A stretch of 64,000 bases of DNA from JBOFWL01 sp051653605 (GTDB lineage Bacteria; Spirochaetota; Brevinematia; Brevinematales; Brevinemataceae). The DNA is taken from assembly GCA_051653605.1 (NCBI GenBank), contig JBOFWL010000028.1, positions 62,001 through 126,000 of the forward strand, written 5' to 3'. Shown in pieces: positions 26,030 to 35,060 of the stretch. The notes below the pieces were generated by a model that worked only from the letters and a program-made list of their open reading frames with translations, did not search any database and was not told where the DNA came from. Every line of letters begins with the position of its first letter. The first letter of the stretch is position 1. The translations under genes and the position numbers were made by a program.

Positions 26030-27547
26030 CTAGGGAAGAGGAACGTCAACGTCTTGAATACGGTTGACTTCGTTAATAAATCCAGGGAGAGGCTGGATAG
26101 CCTGCTGCAACCCAAGACGAAGACTGAGATCGTTATAAATAGCAGTTAAGAAAGACTGCCTTGTAGATAAATACGTTTGAAGAGTTTGGTTGTAGTCAAT
26201 CAGCGAAATTCTACCGCCACGATATTGTGCAATAGCGGCTTCCGCTGCCCGACGAGCATTAGATTCGGAGATTCTCAAGGCTTCAACGCTGAGTGCTACC
26301 TGCCGAATATTAAGTAATGTGTTTTGAAGATCGGTGAAGCGTTGTTCTTGGGCATCTTGCAGGGCGATTTCGGCGTTTTGTCGCTTAATTTCTGCCGATT
26401 TCACTTGAGAAGCGATACCCGTACCTGGAATCCATCCTGTAAGTGGGATTGTCAATCGAGCCGTGGCGCTCAATGAGCTTCGGTATTGGGCATCCCCAAA
26501 GGTTGGAATAGTGACATCAGAGCCATAATTTGGTGAGAAACTAGCAGTTAACTCTACAGTTGGCATTCGTTGGGCATTAACTTGACCTTTAGAACTTGCT
26601 GCATTTGATACCGCCGACCGAAGAGATGCCAATCTAGTATCGTTTGAGTAGATGAAATCAAGGGATTCTTCTTCGTTGAATGCTGTAAAAGCCACATTCG
26701 TCACGTCATATAAAGACCCAGAGAGCAAAATTGTCTCATTCGATTGAGGTTTATATCCTATAAATCGGTAGAACTCCATCCGAGAATAAAATCGGTTTCG
26801 TTCTGCTTCGTAATACTGGGGCAGGGCATTATAGTAGTTTGCACGGGCTGTGTTTAAATCGAGGTCAGAAATACGCCCGTTACGAAATTGCACTTCTGAT
26901 TCTTGCAACTGTTGACGAAGGAAATTAATATTTTCGAGGATAACAATGACGTCTTCATCGCGTAAAAACTGCTCGTAGTAGCGAATCACAGCATCATACA
27001 TATTGGTTCGCACTGAATTTGTGTATGTCAATGCGGCATTGCGATGATTTTCAACGGCAATACGGTATGCATACATTGTGCCTAAGCCATTAAATGCTTT
27101 CCATGACAAATTAACAGAAGGCACGCTAATATTTGCTACAGGGTCTGAATTTGCGACACCTCCGCCAGCGGGCACCTCAGGATTAAGGCTCTTAGAGACG
27201 GACACCGCCGCTCCAACAGAAACAGTAGGCACATAAAAATCTTGAATAGACCCTATATATAGCGCCTTTGTGGAATCCATATCTTTTTTAGATTGCTGGA
27301 TAGCTTTGTTATTAAGTGCAGCCATATTAATAACTTGATTCAATGTCCATGTATTGGTGTTAGCTGCAGGGTCATTGAGCCACGTATAATCATTTTTCGC
27401 TACTTTATCAATCAAAATGTCTATATCTACATTATGATTAGATATAATACTTTCGGGGAGTTTTTTGGGATCCATCAATTCTTGAGCATAATTAATATTT
27501 ACGCTCAGTAAGGTAACACACCAAAAAACAGAAGATAGTATCTTCAT
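26030..27547 (-). CDS. TolC-family outer-membrane efflux protein
   Basis: A 505-residue exported protein (signal peptide about 1-21, YAQ). Two long helical regions with repeated Ala/Gln/Asn-rich heptads and TNSVRTNMYDAVIRYYEQ or EQRFTDLQNTLLNIRQ are the TolC helical hairpins, one per half. It is the first gene of the efflux operon, with an inverted repeat at its promoter. Confidence 0.88.
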   Translation of the reverse strand: MKILSSVFWCVTLLSVNINYAQELMDPKKLPESIISNHNVDIDILIDKVAKNDYTWLNDPAANTNTWTLNQVINMAALNNKAIQQSKKDMDSTKALYIGSIQDFYVPTVSVGAAVSVSKSLNPEVPAGGGVANSDPVANISVPSVNLSWKAFNGLGTMYAYRIAVENHRNAALTYTNSVRTNMYDAVIRYYEQFLRDEDVIVILENINFLRQQLQESEVQFRNGRISDLDLNTARANYYNALPQYYEAERNRFYSRMEFYRFIGYKPQSNETILLSGSLYDVTNVAFTAFNEEESLDFIYSNDTRLASLRSAVSNAASSKGQVNAQRMPTVELTASFSPNYGSDVTIPTFGDAQYRSSLSATARLTIPLTGWIPGTGIASQVKSAEIKRQNAEIALQDAQEQRFTDLQNTLLNIRQVALSVEALRISESNARRAAEAAIAQYRGGRISLIDYNQTLQTYLSTRQSFLTAIYNDLSLRLGLQQAIQPLPGFINEVNRIQDVDVPLP

Positions 27548-27573
27548 TGGAATCTCCTTTTAAAATTCAAACA

Positions 27574-27599
27574 GTAAAAAGCTTCTTTTTACAATTATA
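27574..27599 (-). promoter_or_regulatory. Inverted repeat at the efflux operon promoter
   Basis: GTAAAAAG (27574-27581) and CTTTTTAC (27585-27592) are perfect arms with a 3-base spacer. The minus-strand -10 TATAAT lies at 27599-27594, so the repeat covers the expected transcription start. This is a classic position for a repressor of the TetR or MarR kind. A 5' mRNA hairpin is the alternative. Confidence 0.55.
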
Positions 27600-27655
27600 A
27601 GGAATCTATAATATTTCATTTCAGGCAAAATCGAAGAAGCGTAGGAAGATAGATA

Positions 27656-28006
27656 TCAAGGAAACCAGTCTAAGAAAGCATACCACAGGTGAAAAGAGGG
27701 GGGAGGCTGAACAGAAAGGTTCATCCGAAGAGGTGCCACGGCTTTAAGGATATATCGGTAATGAATATCCAAGAATTGTGGTATAGAAAATGATACGTTT
27801 GTTAATGCAAGATTGTTATCTATAGATGCATCGAAAGAAATGTCATAGTAAGAACGATTGTCCCTAGTATTGATGAGATGCTTTACCCCCATAAAAGAAG
27901 GGCGTAATGCATTTGGATAAACGTGCATTTTAGGAACAACATTAAGAGCTACGACATGGCCAATGAAGAAATGTAACACGAAAAGATAAGCTATTACTTG
28001 CTTCAT
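27656..28006 (-). CDS. Small exported protein of unknown function
   Basis: A 116-residue protein with a signal peptide (MKQVIAYLFVLHFFIGHVVA) and a mature part of about 95 residues rich in aromatic residues and beta-type hydrophobic alternation. No family recognised. GGTGGA precedes the ATG. It is transcribed alone between murD and the efflux operon, in the same direction as both. The codon pattern looks protein-coding, but with no homologue in mind this remains moderate. Confidence 0.55.
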   Translation of the reverse strand: MKQVIAYLFVLHFFIGHVVALNVVPKMHVYPNALRPSFMGVKHLINTRDNRSYYDISFDASIDNNLALTNVSFSIPQFLDIHYRYILKAVAPLRMNLSVQPPPSFHLWYAFLDWFP

Positions 28007-28138
28007 ATATCCACCATATTTTTTGTACTCATACGGTAAAGGGCTTCTACCATAAAAAGGATTTGATTATAATAAAAAACTTTTGCACTATAATGGATTA
28101 TACATCCTAAATGCTAGCATTGTCAAGAAAACGGGGGC

Positions 28139-29473
28139 TTATTTATCTGGGAGCTGATTCACAAGCTTTTGGAAGAACTTTCCTCTTTCTTCGTAGTCGA
28201 TAAAGGCATCAAAAGACTGTCCTCCCGGTGAAAAAAGGACAACATCACCCGATTTCGCATCATTAACTGCCGCCCAGAAGGCTTCTTCGAGGGTATAATC
28301 GGCGTTTTTAGGAAGATTCCATGCCTTTTTAAGCTCGGAAGCGATGGCTCCGAAGGGATAAACCGCTTTTGTTGTCTGTTTAATAAGCGGTTCTAGCTCA
28401 TCAAACGGCACTCCTTTACTTTTTCCCCCTGCCAGCAAGAGAACTTTCTGCGAAAAAGCCGTTAATGCCATTTTCAAGGCTTGAGGAGAGGTGGCTTTGG
28501 AGTCGTTATAGTATTTAACTCCTTTTTTTTCTCCTAAATATTGCAATCGATGCTCTACGCCTTCAAACGATGAGAGCCCTTCTTCTATCTGAGAGTCAGA
28601 AAGCCCTAAAAAACGCGCGATACCGGCAACAATCATTGCATTTTGGTATTGGTGATGCCCCAAAACCTTCAATTTTCGGCAATCATAGAAGGGTACACCC
28701 CGATTGAAGATCGTTTCGTTGTTGACAAACCAGTCGGCATCGGCTTTAGTATAAGAAAAATATTGAATTTGAGCCTCTAAGCCCTCGCGAAACATGGGGG
28801 TATAGGCGTCATCTGCATTGAGAAGTGCAAGATTGGTGGGGTTCATATGGTTGAAGATACCTTTTTTAGCTTTTGCATAGGCGTCTACATTGGGGTATCG
28901 GTCGAGATGGTCTGGTGCAATGTTGAGAAGTGCTGCGGCCTTAGCATGAAACGACGACGCATACTCAAGTTGAAAGCTAGACAACTCTAACACGTGAATA
29001 TGCTCTTGATACTCCGAGCCAGCAAAAGCAAACAGCGGGGTACCGACATTCCCCGCCAGCAAGGTGGGCATCGACGCCGACAGCATTTTATAGAGCCATG
29101 TTACCGAGCTTGTTTTGCCATCGGTGCCAGTAATAGCCACGAGCCTCCGCGAGGGAAACTCCGATGTAAAAAAATCGATATCATTCGTGCATGGTATGCC
29201 TAAAATGCGCGCCTCTTGAAGAAGGGGTATCGTACTAGGCACACCGGGGCTAACAAAAACAAGTTCTGGTTTTTCTGATTTAATCAGCCCGACAGACTGA
29301 TCGCCTAATTTATTAATCACGATGCCCAACTGTGAAAGTTCCGCAATCATGCTTTGTTTATCATTATTATTGATGCTATCTGTTACAATAATGCTATATT
29401 TTTTAACCGTCAAAAGGTAACGTGCCAAGGCATAAGATGTACGCCTTGTGAATCCAACAATAAGAACCCTCAT
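28139..29473 (-). CDS. murD: UDP-N-acetylmuramoyl-L-alanine:D-glutamate ligase
   Basis: A 444-residue cytoplasmic peptidoglycan precursor ligase. Mur ligase landmarks are visible: the N-terminal nucleotide-sugar domain (MRVLIVGFTRR), the ATP loop GTDGKTSS (near residue 109), NIAPDHLDRY, and the C-terminal YYNDSKATSPQ and LLAGGKSKG. The ATP loop reads GTDGK rather than the usual GTNGK. The start at 29473 is 5 bases beyond the mgtA stop; a longer frame would overlap mgtA. No other mur genes are adjacent. Confidence 0.92.
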   Translation of the reverse strand: MRVLIVGFTRRTSYALARYLLTVKKYSIIVTDSINNNDKQSMIAELSQLGIVINKLGDQSVGLIKSEKPELVFVSPGVPSTIPLLQEARILGIPCTNDIDFFTSEFPSRRLVAITGTDGKTSSVTWLYKMLSASMPTLLAGNVGTPLFAFAGSEYQEHIHVLELSSFQLEYASSFHAKAAALLNIAPDHLDRYPNVDAYAKAKKGIFNHMNPTNLALLNADDAYTPMFREGLEAQIQYFSYTKADADWFVNNETIFNRGVPFYDCRKLKVLGHHQYQNAMIVAGIARFLGLSDSQIEEGLSSFEGVEHRLQYLGEKKGVKYYNDSKATSPQALKMALTAFSQKVLLLAGGKSKGVPFDELEPLIKQTTKAVYPFGAIASELKKAWNLPKNADYTLEEAFWAAVNDAKSGDVVLFSPGGQSFDAFIDYEERGKFFQKLVNQLPDK

Positions 29474-29477
29474 AGTA

Positions 29478-32156
29478 TTACAACAACTCTCCATATCGAC
29501 GAATAAATGCCTTTTTAGCAACGGTTGTTGCCAGCATGTAGATGATTACCGTTCCTATTAAGAAGGGGAAATACACAAATGGCATGGGGTACATTTGCAA
29601 TGCCTTACCAGCCCAGCTATAAGGAATAATTGTGCCTACTAAAATGCCCAAAGACGTCAACAAGGTGAGTTGCCATGATGCTCGACTTTGAATAAAAGGA
29701 AGATATGGGGTGCGAATCATATGGATAATCAAGGTTTGAGACCACAATGATTGCACAAACCAGCCCGCATGGAATAAGGCTTGAAATTGCCCTTGAGTAC
29801 TCAATGCCAAGCTATGGTACGAGCCACCAAACACATAGGGGCCAATCACGAAGAACATCACACAGTATGTAATAATATCAAAAACGGAGCTTACTGGCCC
29901 AATCCACACCATAAAGCGGGTGATGGAGCGTGCATCCCAGCGGCGAGGAACTTTGAGATAGTCTGGATCGATGTTGTCCCAAGGGATAGAAGAACACGAA
30001 ATATCGTAAATAAGGTTGAGTACAAGAAGATGCATGGGCAGCATGGGCAGAAAGGGCAAGAAAATCGATGCCACAAGCACAGAAAACATATTCCCAAAGT
30101 TTGAACTAGCTGTCATCTTGATATATTTAATCATATTTCCGTGGGTTTTTCGCCCCTCGATGACCCCTTGCTCTAACACCATGAGGTCCTTTTCAAGCAG
30201 GATAATATTTGCCGATTCCTTAGCAATATCCACTGCTGTGTCCACGGAAATACCTACATCTGCCTCACGCATTGCTGGGGCATCGTTAATTCCGTCGCCC
30301 ATAAAGCCTACCGTATGCCCTTTACGACGAAGCGACGCCACAATACGAGCCTTTTGTTGAGGGGAAAGTTTTGCAAAAATATTAGTTTCATCGACAGCGC
30401 GATCGAGCTGGCTATCGTCCATGCTTTCAACGACTGCGCCGATGAGAGGGTTTTTAATTTCCAGCCCTATTTGGCGACATACCGATTTCGTCACGGCATC
30501 GTTATCGCCGGTGAGAATCTTTATCGTCACCCCGTACTCGGAGAGTTTTGCCACCGCATGAGCAGCGCTTTCTTTAGGGGGGTCGAAGAAGGCGAGAAAA
30601 CCGATAAGTACCATGTCGTCTTCATCTTGCACAGAGAACACTTTATCGGCGGTAAAGCCAGATTTATGGGCAATTCCTAGTACACGCATTCCTTCACTGT
30701 TGTAACGCGCCACTGTTGAGAGAATTTCTTCGCGAATTTCGCTTGTGATGGGCACCACAGAGTTTTTATATTCTGCGGACGAACAAATAGAAAGCATTTC
30801 TTCGATAGCGCCCTTGGTAATGAGTTGAGTTTTTTCTTCTTTATCGGCAACGGCGATGCTCATCCGTCGTCGATTGAAGTCGAAAGGGATTTCATCTACT
30901 TTTTGATACTCAGAAGTGAGCCCTTCCATTCCACGGTCGCCGGCGTGGTTGATGATGGCAAGATCCATGAGGTTTCTCAAGCCTGTTTGGTGGTAACTAT
31001 TTAGAAAAGCGTGTCTTAGCACACGAGGATCTTCATTACCATGAATATCCAACGAATACTCGAGTACCACTTTATCTTGAGTAAGCGTTCCTGTTTTATC
31101 GGTGCAGAGAATATCCATAGCGCCAAAGTTTTGGATTGCTCTTAATTCTTTAACGATAACATCATTATGTGACATCACTACAGCACCTTTAGCGAGGTTT
31201 GCACTGATAATCATTGGGAGCAGTTCTGGGGTGATACCCACTGCCACGGAAATCGCAAAGAGGATAGATTGTAGCCAATCTCCCTTAGTAAAGCCATTGG
31301 CGAACAAAACAATAGGCATCATTACCAGCATTACGCGGATAAGCACCCACGACACTGAGTTTACCCCTTTGTCGAAGGCTGATGGAGGTTTTTTCTTAGA
31401 GATATAGCCAGCCAGAGAGCCAAAAATAGTATCGTTTCCAACGGAGACGATCAGGCCTTGAGCCGAGCCACTAACGACGTTGCTTCCCATAAAGGCGAGG
31501 TTGTTAAATTCGAGGGGGTTATTAAATTGATCGGTGGAAGACATTTCAAATTTTTCAACAGGTTCGCTTTCTCCCGTCATTGCTGCTTGGCTGACGAAGA
31601 GATCTTTAGCGTAGATGATTCTAATATCCCCAGGGATCATATCTCCTGCGGCAAGATAGACAATATCCCCGACGACAAGCTCATCAATGGGGATTTGCAC
31701 ACGCCCACCAGGGAAGCGTTGCACATCGACAACGGTTTGAACCATTTGCTGAAGCTGCTCTGCTTGTTTCCCCGATTTAGTTTCTTGAAAAAACCGAAGA
31801 ACCCCACTGGAGACGATCATGATAACAACAATCAGCGCTGGGGCAAAATTTCGGCTACCTGGTGCTGCGAGGAGGTAGTCGGTGATGAAGGAGACAATGG
31901 CAAGTATAAACAAAACAATAGAAAAAGGGTTAAAAAATGAATGCACAAACATTGATAGCACAGTATTACTCTTTTTTACAGAGATAACATTTGTACCATA
32001 TTTTTCACGCATGAGCTCGACCATGTTTTCACTATGCCCCTCGGTAGAGGTTCCATATTCGGCAAAAAGTTGGTGGTTGTCATAGGCGGCGGCTTTAAGC
32101 AAACGCTTACGGGACGCTAAAAATAGATTGGCATCTTTATTATTGTTTTTGGCCAT
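29478..32156 (-). CDS. mgtA: Magnesium-importing P-type ATPase (type IIIB)
   Basis: An 892-residue P-type ATPase with about ten transmembrane helices. It has the actuator TGESEPVE, phosphorylation site DKTGTLTQD, nucleotide-binding KGAIEEML, and hinge GDGINDAPAMREADVGISVD. The long cytoplasmic N-terminus and the C-terminal helices (LVLNLIYDIS, FMVWIGPVSS) are MgtA/MgtB type. It imports Mg2+ down its gradient at ATP cost. GGGAGG precedes the ATG. A 16-bp palindrome lies about 45 bases upstream. murD follows directly. Confidence 0.93.
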   Translation of the reverse strand: MAKNNNKDANLFLASRKRLLKAAAYDNHQLFAEYGTSTEGHSENMVELMREKYGTNVISVKKSNTVLSMFVHSFFNPFSIVLFILAIVSFITDYLLAAPGSRNFAPALIVVIMIVSSGVLRFFQETKSGKQAEQLQQMVQTVVDVQRFPGGRVQIPIDELVVGDIVYLAAGDMIPGDIRIIYAKDLFVSQAAMTGESEPVEKFEMSSTDQFNNPLEFNNLAFMGSNVVSGSAQGLIVSVGNDTIFGSLAGYISKKKPPSAFDKGVNSVSWVLIRVMLVMMPIVLFANGFTKGDWLQSILFAISVAVGITPELLPMIISANLAKGAVVMSHNDVIVKELRAIQNFGAMDILCTDKTGTLTQDKVVLEYSLDIHGNEDPRVLRHAFLNSYHQTGLRNLMDLAIINHAGDRGMEGLTSEYQKVDEIPFDFNRRRMSIAVADKEEKTQLITKGAIEEMLSICSSAEYKNSVVPITSEIREEILSTVARYNSEGMRVLGIAHKSGFTADKVFSVQDEDDMVLIGFLAFFDPPKESAAHAVAKLSEYGVTIKILTGDNDAVTKSVCRQIGLEIKNPLIGAVVESMDDSQLDRAVDETNIFAKLSPQQKARIVASLRRKGHTVGFMGDGINDAPAMREADVGISVDTAVDIAKESANIILLEKDLMVLEQGVIEGRKTHGNMIKYIKMTASSNFGNMFSVLVASIFLPFLPMLPMHLLVLNLIYDISCSSIPWDNIDPDYLKVPRRWDARSITRFMVWIGPVSSVFDIITYCVMFFVIGPYVFGGSYHSLALSTQGQFQALFHAGWFVQSLWSQTLIIHMIRTPYLPFIQSRASWQLTLLTSLGILVGTIIPYSWAGKALQMYPMPFVYFPFLIGTVIIYMLATTVAKKAFIRRYGELL

Positions 32157-32198
32157 TATTCCTCCCGAATTTATATAGGTATATAATCATATTTACTA

Positions 32199-32214
32199 GC
32201 GTCTTATAAGACGC
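32199..32214. promoter_or_regulatory. Perfect 16-bp palindrome upstream of mgtA
   Basis: GCGTCTTATAAGACGC is a perfect palindrome about 45 bases from the mgtA start, in or beside its likely promoter (minus-strand TATATA-like elements lie between it and the gene). It is a candidate operator for a Mg2+ or stress regulator. A 6-bp hairpin in the leader is the alternative. The rest of 32157-32450 shows nothing I can assign. Confidence 0.55.
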
Positions 32215-32450
32215 AGATAAGCCTTAAATAATGAAAGATAACCCAGCTAAATATAATAAGTAAAGGCTTTTTTTGAAAAAAATTTAATAGGTAATAGGAG
32301 AATTATATAAAATGCGGGCGCCCTCATAGAGAGCCCCCTCATACCAAAAACCAACAAGTTGAAATGCATCATTTTTACCAAGTATAAATTCTTATCCGGT
32401 ATTATATCCCAAAATAACGATAAAATCAAGTGTTTAGCGTATTTTCAGGC

Positions 32451-32479
32451 TTGAATCAGAGGTATCTGCGTGCTATAAT
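32451..32479 (+). promoter_or_regulatory. Strong plus-strand promoter with no gene behind it
   Basis: TTGAAT (32451-32456), 17 bases, TATAAT (32474-32479) with TGC before the -10. The next plus-strand gene starts only at 33414, beyond the minus-strand lnu-like gene. It may have driven that gene before the resistance gene was inserted, or it may make a short RNA. Confidence 0.6.
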
Positions 32480-32500
32480 CTAGTACATTAAGTAATTTTA

Positions 32501-32573
32501 GGCTATGTCACAACAAACAGTTGATAAATAGCCATTTTTATAGGGGAGTATCAGAACTCCCCTACAAACTGTT
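32501..32573. repeat. Nested inverted repeats at the 3' side of the lnu-like gene
   Basis: Three pairs lie here: GGCTAT (32501) with ATAGCC (32528); AAACAGTT (32515) with AAACTGTT (32566); and TAGGGGAGT (32541) with ACTCCCCTA (32556), a 9-bp stem with a 6-base loop. Neither strand has a U tract after the stem, so it is not a good terminator. This could be the end or transfer site of the element that carried the resistance gene. No matching terminal repeat was found on the other side. Confidence 0.45.
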
Positions 32574-32581
32574 ATTTGCAG

Positions 32582-33076
32582 TTATCTATACTCATTTGGA
32601 ATTTCGATATGAAATGTCTCACACAATAACTTCACATCATGTGCATCATTTTCATCAAACTCGTATCCCAGATGGAACATTACTTGACTATATGGTTCAA
32701 TACAGGAAACCTCTATTTCCTCAATTCTTCCTTTACCCGAAAAAGTTTCTACCGGAAAACAATCCCCATCATAAAGAATTTCACCTTCGTCCGTATATTC
32801 AAAACAATGCAAATCAATAATTCTGTTTTTCAAATCTTCCCATACAGTATGGTTCAATGTTGTATATTCCATCTTAATCTCATAAAAGCCATTAGCTTTC
32901 ATTATTTCTATAAAGTTCTGATAATCGTTCTTTTCTACAAAAATGTCAATATCATTATGGGCTCTTGACTGATATCCAAGAAGAGCATCTACACCCCAGC
33001 CACCATCAAGAAAGACTTTAATCTCCGCATCTATTGCAAATTGAAGAATCTGTTTTACATCTGTTATATTGACCAT
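32582..33076 (-). CDS. Lincosamide nucleotidyltransferase, Lnu(C)-like
   Basis: A 164-residue enzyme of the nucleotidyltransferase fold, expected to adenylylate lincomycin and clindamycin. FLDGGWGVDALLG (about 21-33) and NDIDIFVEK (about 41-49) hold the metal-binding Asp residues; EPYSQVMFHLGYEF and DVKLLCETF near the end match what I recall of Lnu(C), also 164 residues. The start at 33076 follows GGAG; the frame is open 23 codons further but without support. Its flanks hold inverted repeats and an orphan promoter, which suggest horizontal arrival. Lnu(C) is known on small mobilisable transposons; no transposase is visible here. Confidence 0.85.
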   Translation of the reverse strand: MVNITDVKQILQFAIDAEIKVFLDGGWGVDALLGYQSRAHNDIDIFVEKNDYQNFIEIMKANGFYEIKMEYTTLNHTVWEDLKNRIIDLHCFEYTDEGEILYDGDCFPVETFSGKGRIEEIEVSCIEPYSQVMFHLGYEFDENDAHDVKLLCETFHIEIPNEYR

Positions 33077-33176
33077 CTTATCATCTCCACAAATTCTAAT
33101 TAGGCGACCAGAGGAACTGCTGGTCTGTTTGATAAATCTCTGCATTTAGCAGTTTTCAATGTTGCCAAAACAAAAG

Positions 33177-33311
33177 TTAAGAAGATGTAGGAGAGTTTTG
33201 ATGAGTCTTTGTTTGAGGTTTAGCTGTTTGATCCACAACTGGCCCGGAGGTGTTGGATGTCAACGCTTGTTGCGCAACCGAGGCTGCCTGATTAACTGAT
33301 GAAACGTTCAT
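33177..33311 (-). CDS. Small Ser/Thr/Gln-rich protein (44 aa), unknown
   Basis: A 44-codon frame starts ATG at 33311, preceded by TAAGGAGTATCTT, one of the better ribosome sites in the window, and ends TAA at 33177-33179. The peptide begins MNVSSVNQAASVAQQAL and is polar, with no signal or membrane segment. It diverges from the esterase gene at 33414. No family is recognised. The ribosome site and biased composition argue that it is translated. Region 33077-33176 upstream of lnu holds only small hairpins. Confidence 0.5.
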   Translation of the reverse strand: MNVSSVNQAASVAQQALTSNTSGPVVDQTAKPQTKTHQNSPTSS

Positions 33312-33413
33312 AAGATACTCCTTATTATTCGCAGGAAGGAAAAACCCTCTCTGATATTTAAAGGAAGTAATTGAAGATTCCGATTCTTTTTATAAAGTAT
33401 TTTTTAGGGGGGA

Positions 33414-34262
33414 ATGGTGAAAATTCGAGAAAATTTATTCAATCTAATGTACACCGACCAGAAGGACCTCTGGTTTAGAAACAATGATGCAACAAAATTA
33501 CTTGTTTTGCTTCATGGAATGTATTCAACGCCTTCTACTTTCGAGGATTTTGCTATTCAATGGAGTAAATCTCACCCCGATTGGGACGTCTATTGCCCAG
33601 CCTTGCCCGCTGGCTGTAAAGACATATCTGTTTTGAAGCAGCTAGGCCCTTGGACATGGGATGAAAGCCTTGCCGTTGCCCAAAAAAAGCTGGATGATGC
33701 ATCTAAAGCCTACAAAAGCATCGTGCTTGGAGGGCATTCTCAAGGAGGAAGCCTCTCTCTAGCCATTGCGCCTTTCCAAAATAACCTTAAAGCACTTATT
33801 ATCATTGCCTCTCCGTTGAAATTGGGGGGAGATTCGATGTCATTTATGGACAATTTGGGAGTTTTTCTATCGACTCCTCTGAGTTTTATCATACCTAAAG
33901 GTATTGTACGCACTCCTAAGAATTTAGCAGAGCGAGCCAACGTAGAAAAATTCTGTGATTGCGAGGGTTGGGTATTTCCTCTTACCATATCCACTTTTAA
34001 GAAAGGGCTTGTTGGGGTTTGTAAAAACCTGCACGCTATTGATATTCCTTTATTCATCAGCTATTGCAAGCAAGATAAATTAGTTCCTTTCGAGAATGCG
34101 GAACAGCTAAGCCGTGGCGTGTCGAGTAAGCTTATTGTTGCTAAGCATTTTGACATCCCTAAAGAGGTAGAGCCTTACGGGATTAAGCACCAACTTTTGA
34201 ATTATTCCCCGACAAAACAGGAGCTTGTTAAAGAGCTCAATCAATTTTTGAATCATTTTTAA
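33414..34262 (+). CDS. Alpha/beta hydrolase, carboxylesterase or acylglycerol-lipase like
   Basis: A 282-residue cytoplasmic hydrolase. LLVLLHGMYSTPSTF gives the oxyanion-hole HGM motif (about 30-45), GGHSQGGS (about 106-113) the nucleophile elbow, and the C-terminal part has CKQDKLVPFEN (acid) and IKHQLLNY (candidate His). The fold resembles EstD and phospholipase/carboxylesterase types; the true substrate is unknown. GGGGGG precedes the ATG. It leads a compact run with the K+ channel and sulfurtransferase genes. Confidence 0.8.
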   Translation: MVKIRENLFNLMYTDQKDLWFRNNDATKLLVLLHGMYSTPSTFEDFAIQWSKSHPDWDVYCPALPAGCKDISVLKQLGPWTWDESLAVAQKKLDDASKAYKSIVLGGHSQGGSLSLAIAPFQNNLKALIIIASPLKLGGDSMSFMDNLGVFLSTPLSFIIPKGIVRTPKNLAERANVEKFCDCEGWVFPLTISTFKKGLVGVCKNLHAIDIPLFISYCKQDKLVPFENAEQLSRGVSSKLIVAKHFDIPKEVEPYGIKHQLLNYSPTKQELVKELNQFLNHF

Positions 34263-34271
34263 GAGGATATA

Positions 34272-35060
34272 ATGGCTCCAAAAAAACGACGACTCTGGCT
34301 TGAAGAAGCAGAACTTAAATTTTATAGAGTTAAACAGCATCAGGTGCGGTTTGAAGGGTATTTTGCTCAATTTATTGCTATTATGGTGTATTTATCTATT
34401 GGCACTATTATTCTTGAAACCGATAGGGCTTTAAATATTCAGTATGCGTCTTTATTTAACTACATGAATTTCATTATTTACATTGTCTTCACTCTTGAAT
34501 ATATTTACAAGCATTTCATTGGCACACAAAAATTTAGATACGTTTTCAGTCTGGGTTCTTTGTTGGATATTGTGGCACTGATACCCTTTTTCTTGCATAT
34601 ATTCGAGGTTTCTCTTCCTTTTAATACTCATCTTCTTCGTCTGGTGTGGATATTAAAGATTTTCCGCGTACCTCAATTTCAGCGAACATCTCTTATTCTT
34701 AAAAAAGTTTTTCAAAAAGAACGAGAAACTTTATGGCTAACTCTTTCTCTTTGTTTTGCGTTGATTTTGGTTTCGTCGGTTCTGATGTGGACAATTGAAA
34801 ACCCTGCCCAACCCGAGCACTTTACCAGCATTATTGCCACTATGTGGTGGTCGGTATCAACGTTAACTACGGTGGGGTATGGAGATATGTATCCCATCAC
34901 CCCTATTGGAAAAATGCTAGCAGCTGTTACTGCTATTATCGGCATAGGTATTTTTGTAATTCCAACAGGTGTTATTAGTGCTGGATTTATGTCCGAATAT
35001 CAACTCGATCGTAATAAAGACCAATCAAAAAAAACTAAAGAGGAGAATTTAAATGAGTAA
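34272..35060 (+). CDS. Voltage-gated-type potassium channel, six transmembrane helices
   Basis: A 262-residue channel subunit. Six hydrophobic helices can be drawn; the selectivity filter TLTTVGYGDMYP lies near residues 195-206. The S4-like helix HLLRLVWILKIFRVPQFQR carries regularly spaced Arg/Lys, so it may sense voltage. The N- and C-termini are basic and short, with no RCK domain. It begins 9 bases after the esterase and overlaps the sulfurtransferase by 8 bases. It is probably a homotetramer in the inner membrane. Confidence 0.9.
   Translation: MAPKKRRLWLEEAELKFYRVKQHQVRFEGYFAQFIAIMVYLSIGTIILETDRALNIQYASLFNYMNFIIYIVFTLEYIYKHFIGTQKFRYVFSLGSLLDIVALIPFFLHIFEVSLPFNTHLLRLVWILKIFRVPQFQRTSLILKKVFQKERETLWLTLSLCFALILVSSVLMWTIENPAQPEHFTSIIATMWWSVSTLTTVGYGDMYPITPIGKMLAAVTAIIGIGIFVIPTGVISAGFMSEYQLDRNKDQSKKTKEENLNE

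Noticed and set aside
32247..32429. A 60-codon minus-strand frame upstream of mgtA
   Set aside because: No ribosome site, no family resemblance, and chance frames of this size are common here.
32541..32564. Intrinsic terminator of the lnu-like gene
   Set aside because: The stem is perfect, but neither strand has a T run after it.
32501..32573. A complete insertion sequence around the lnu-like gene
   Set aside because: No transposase frame, no matching terminal repeat upstream of the gene and no target duplication could be found.
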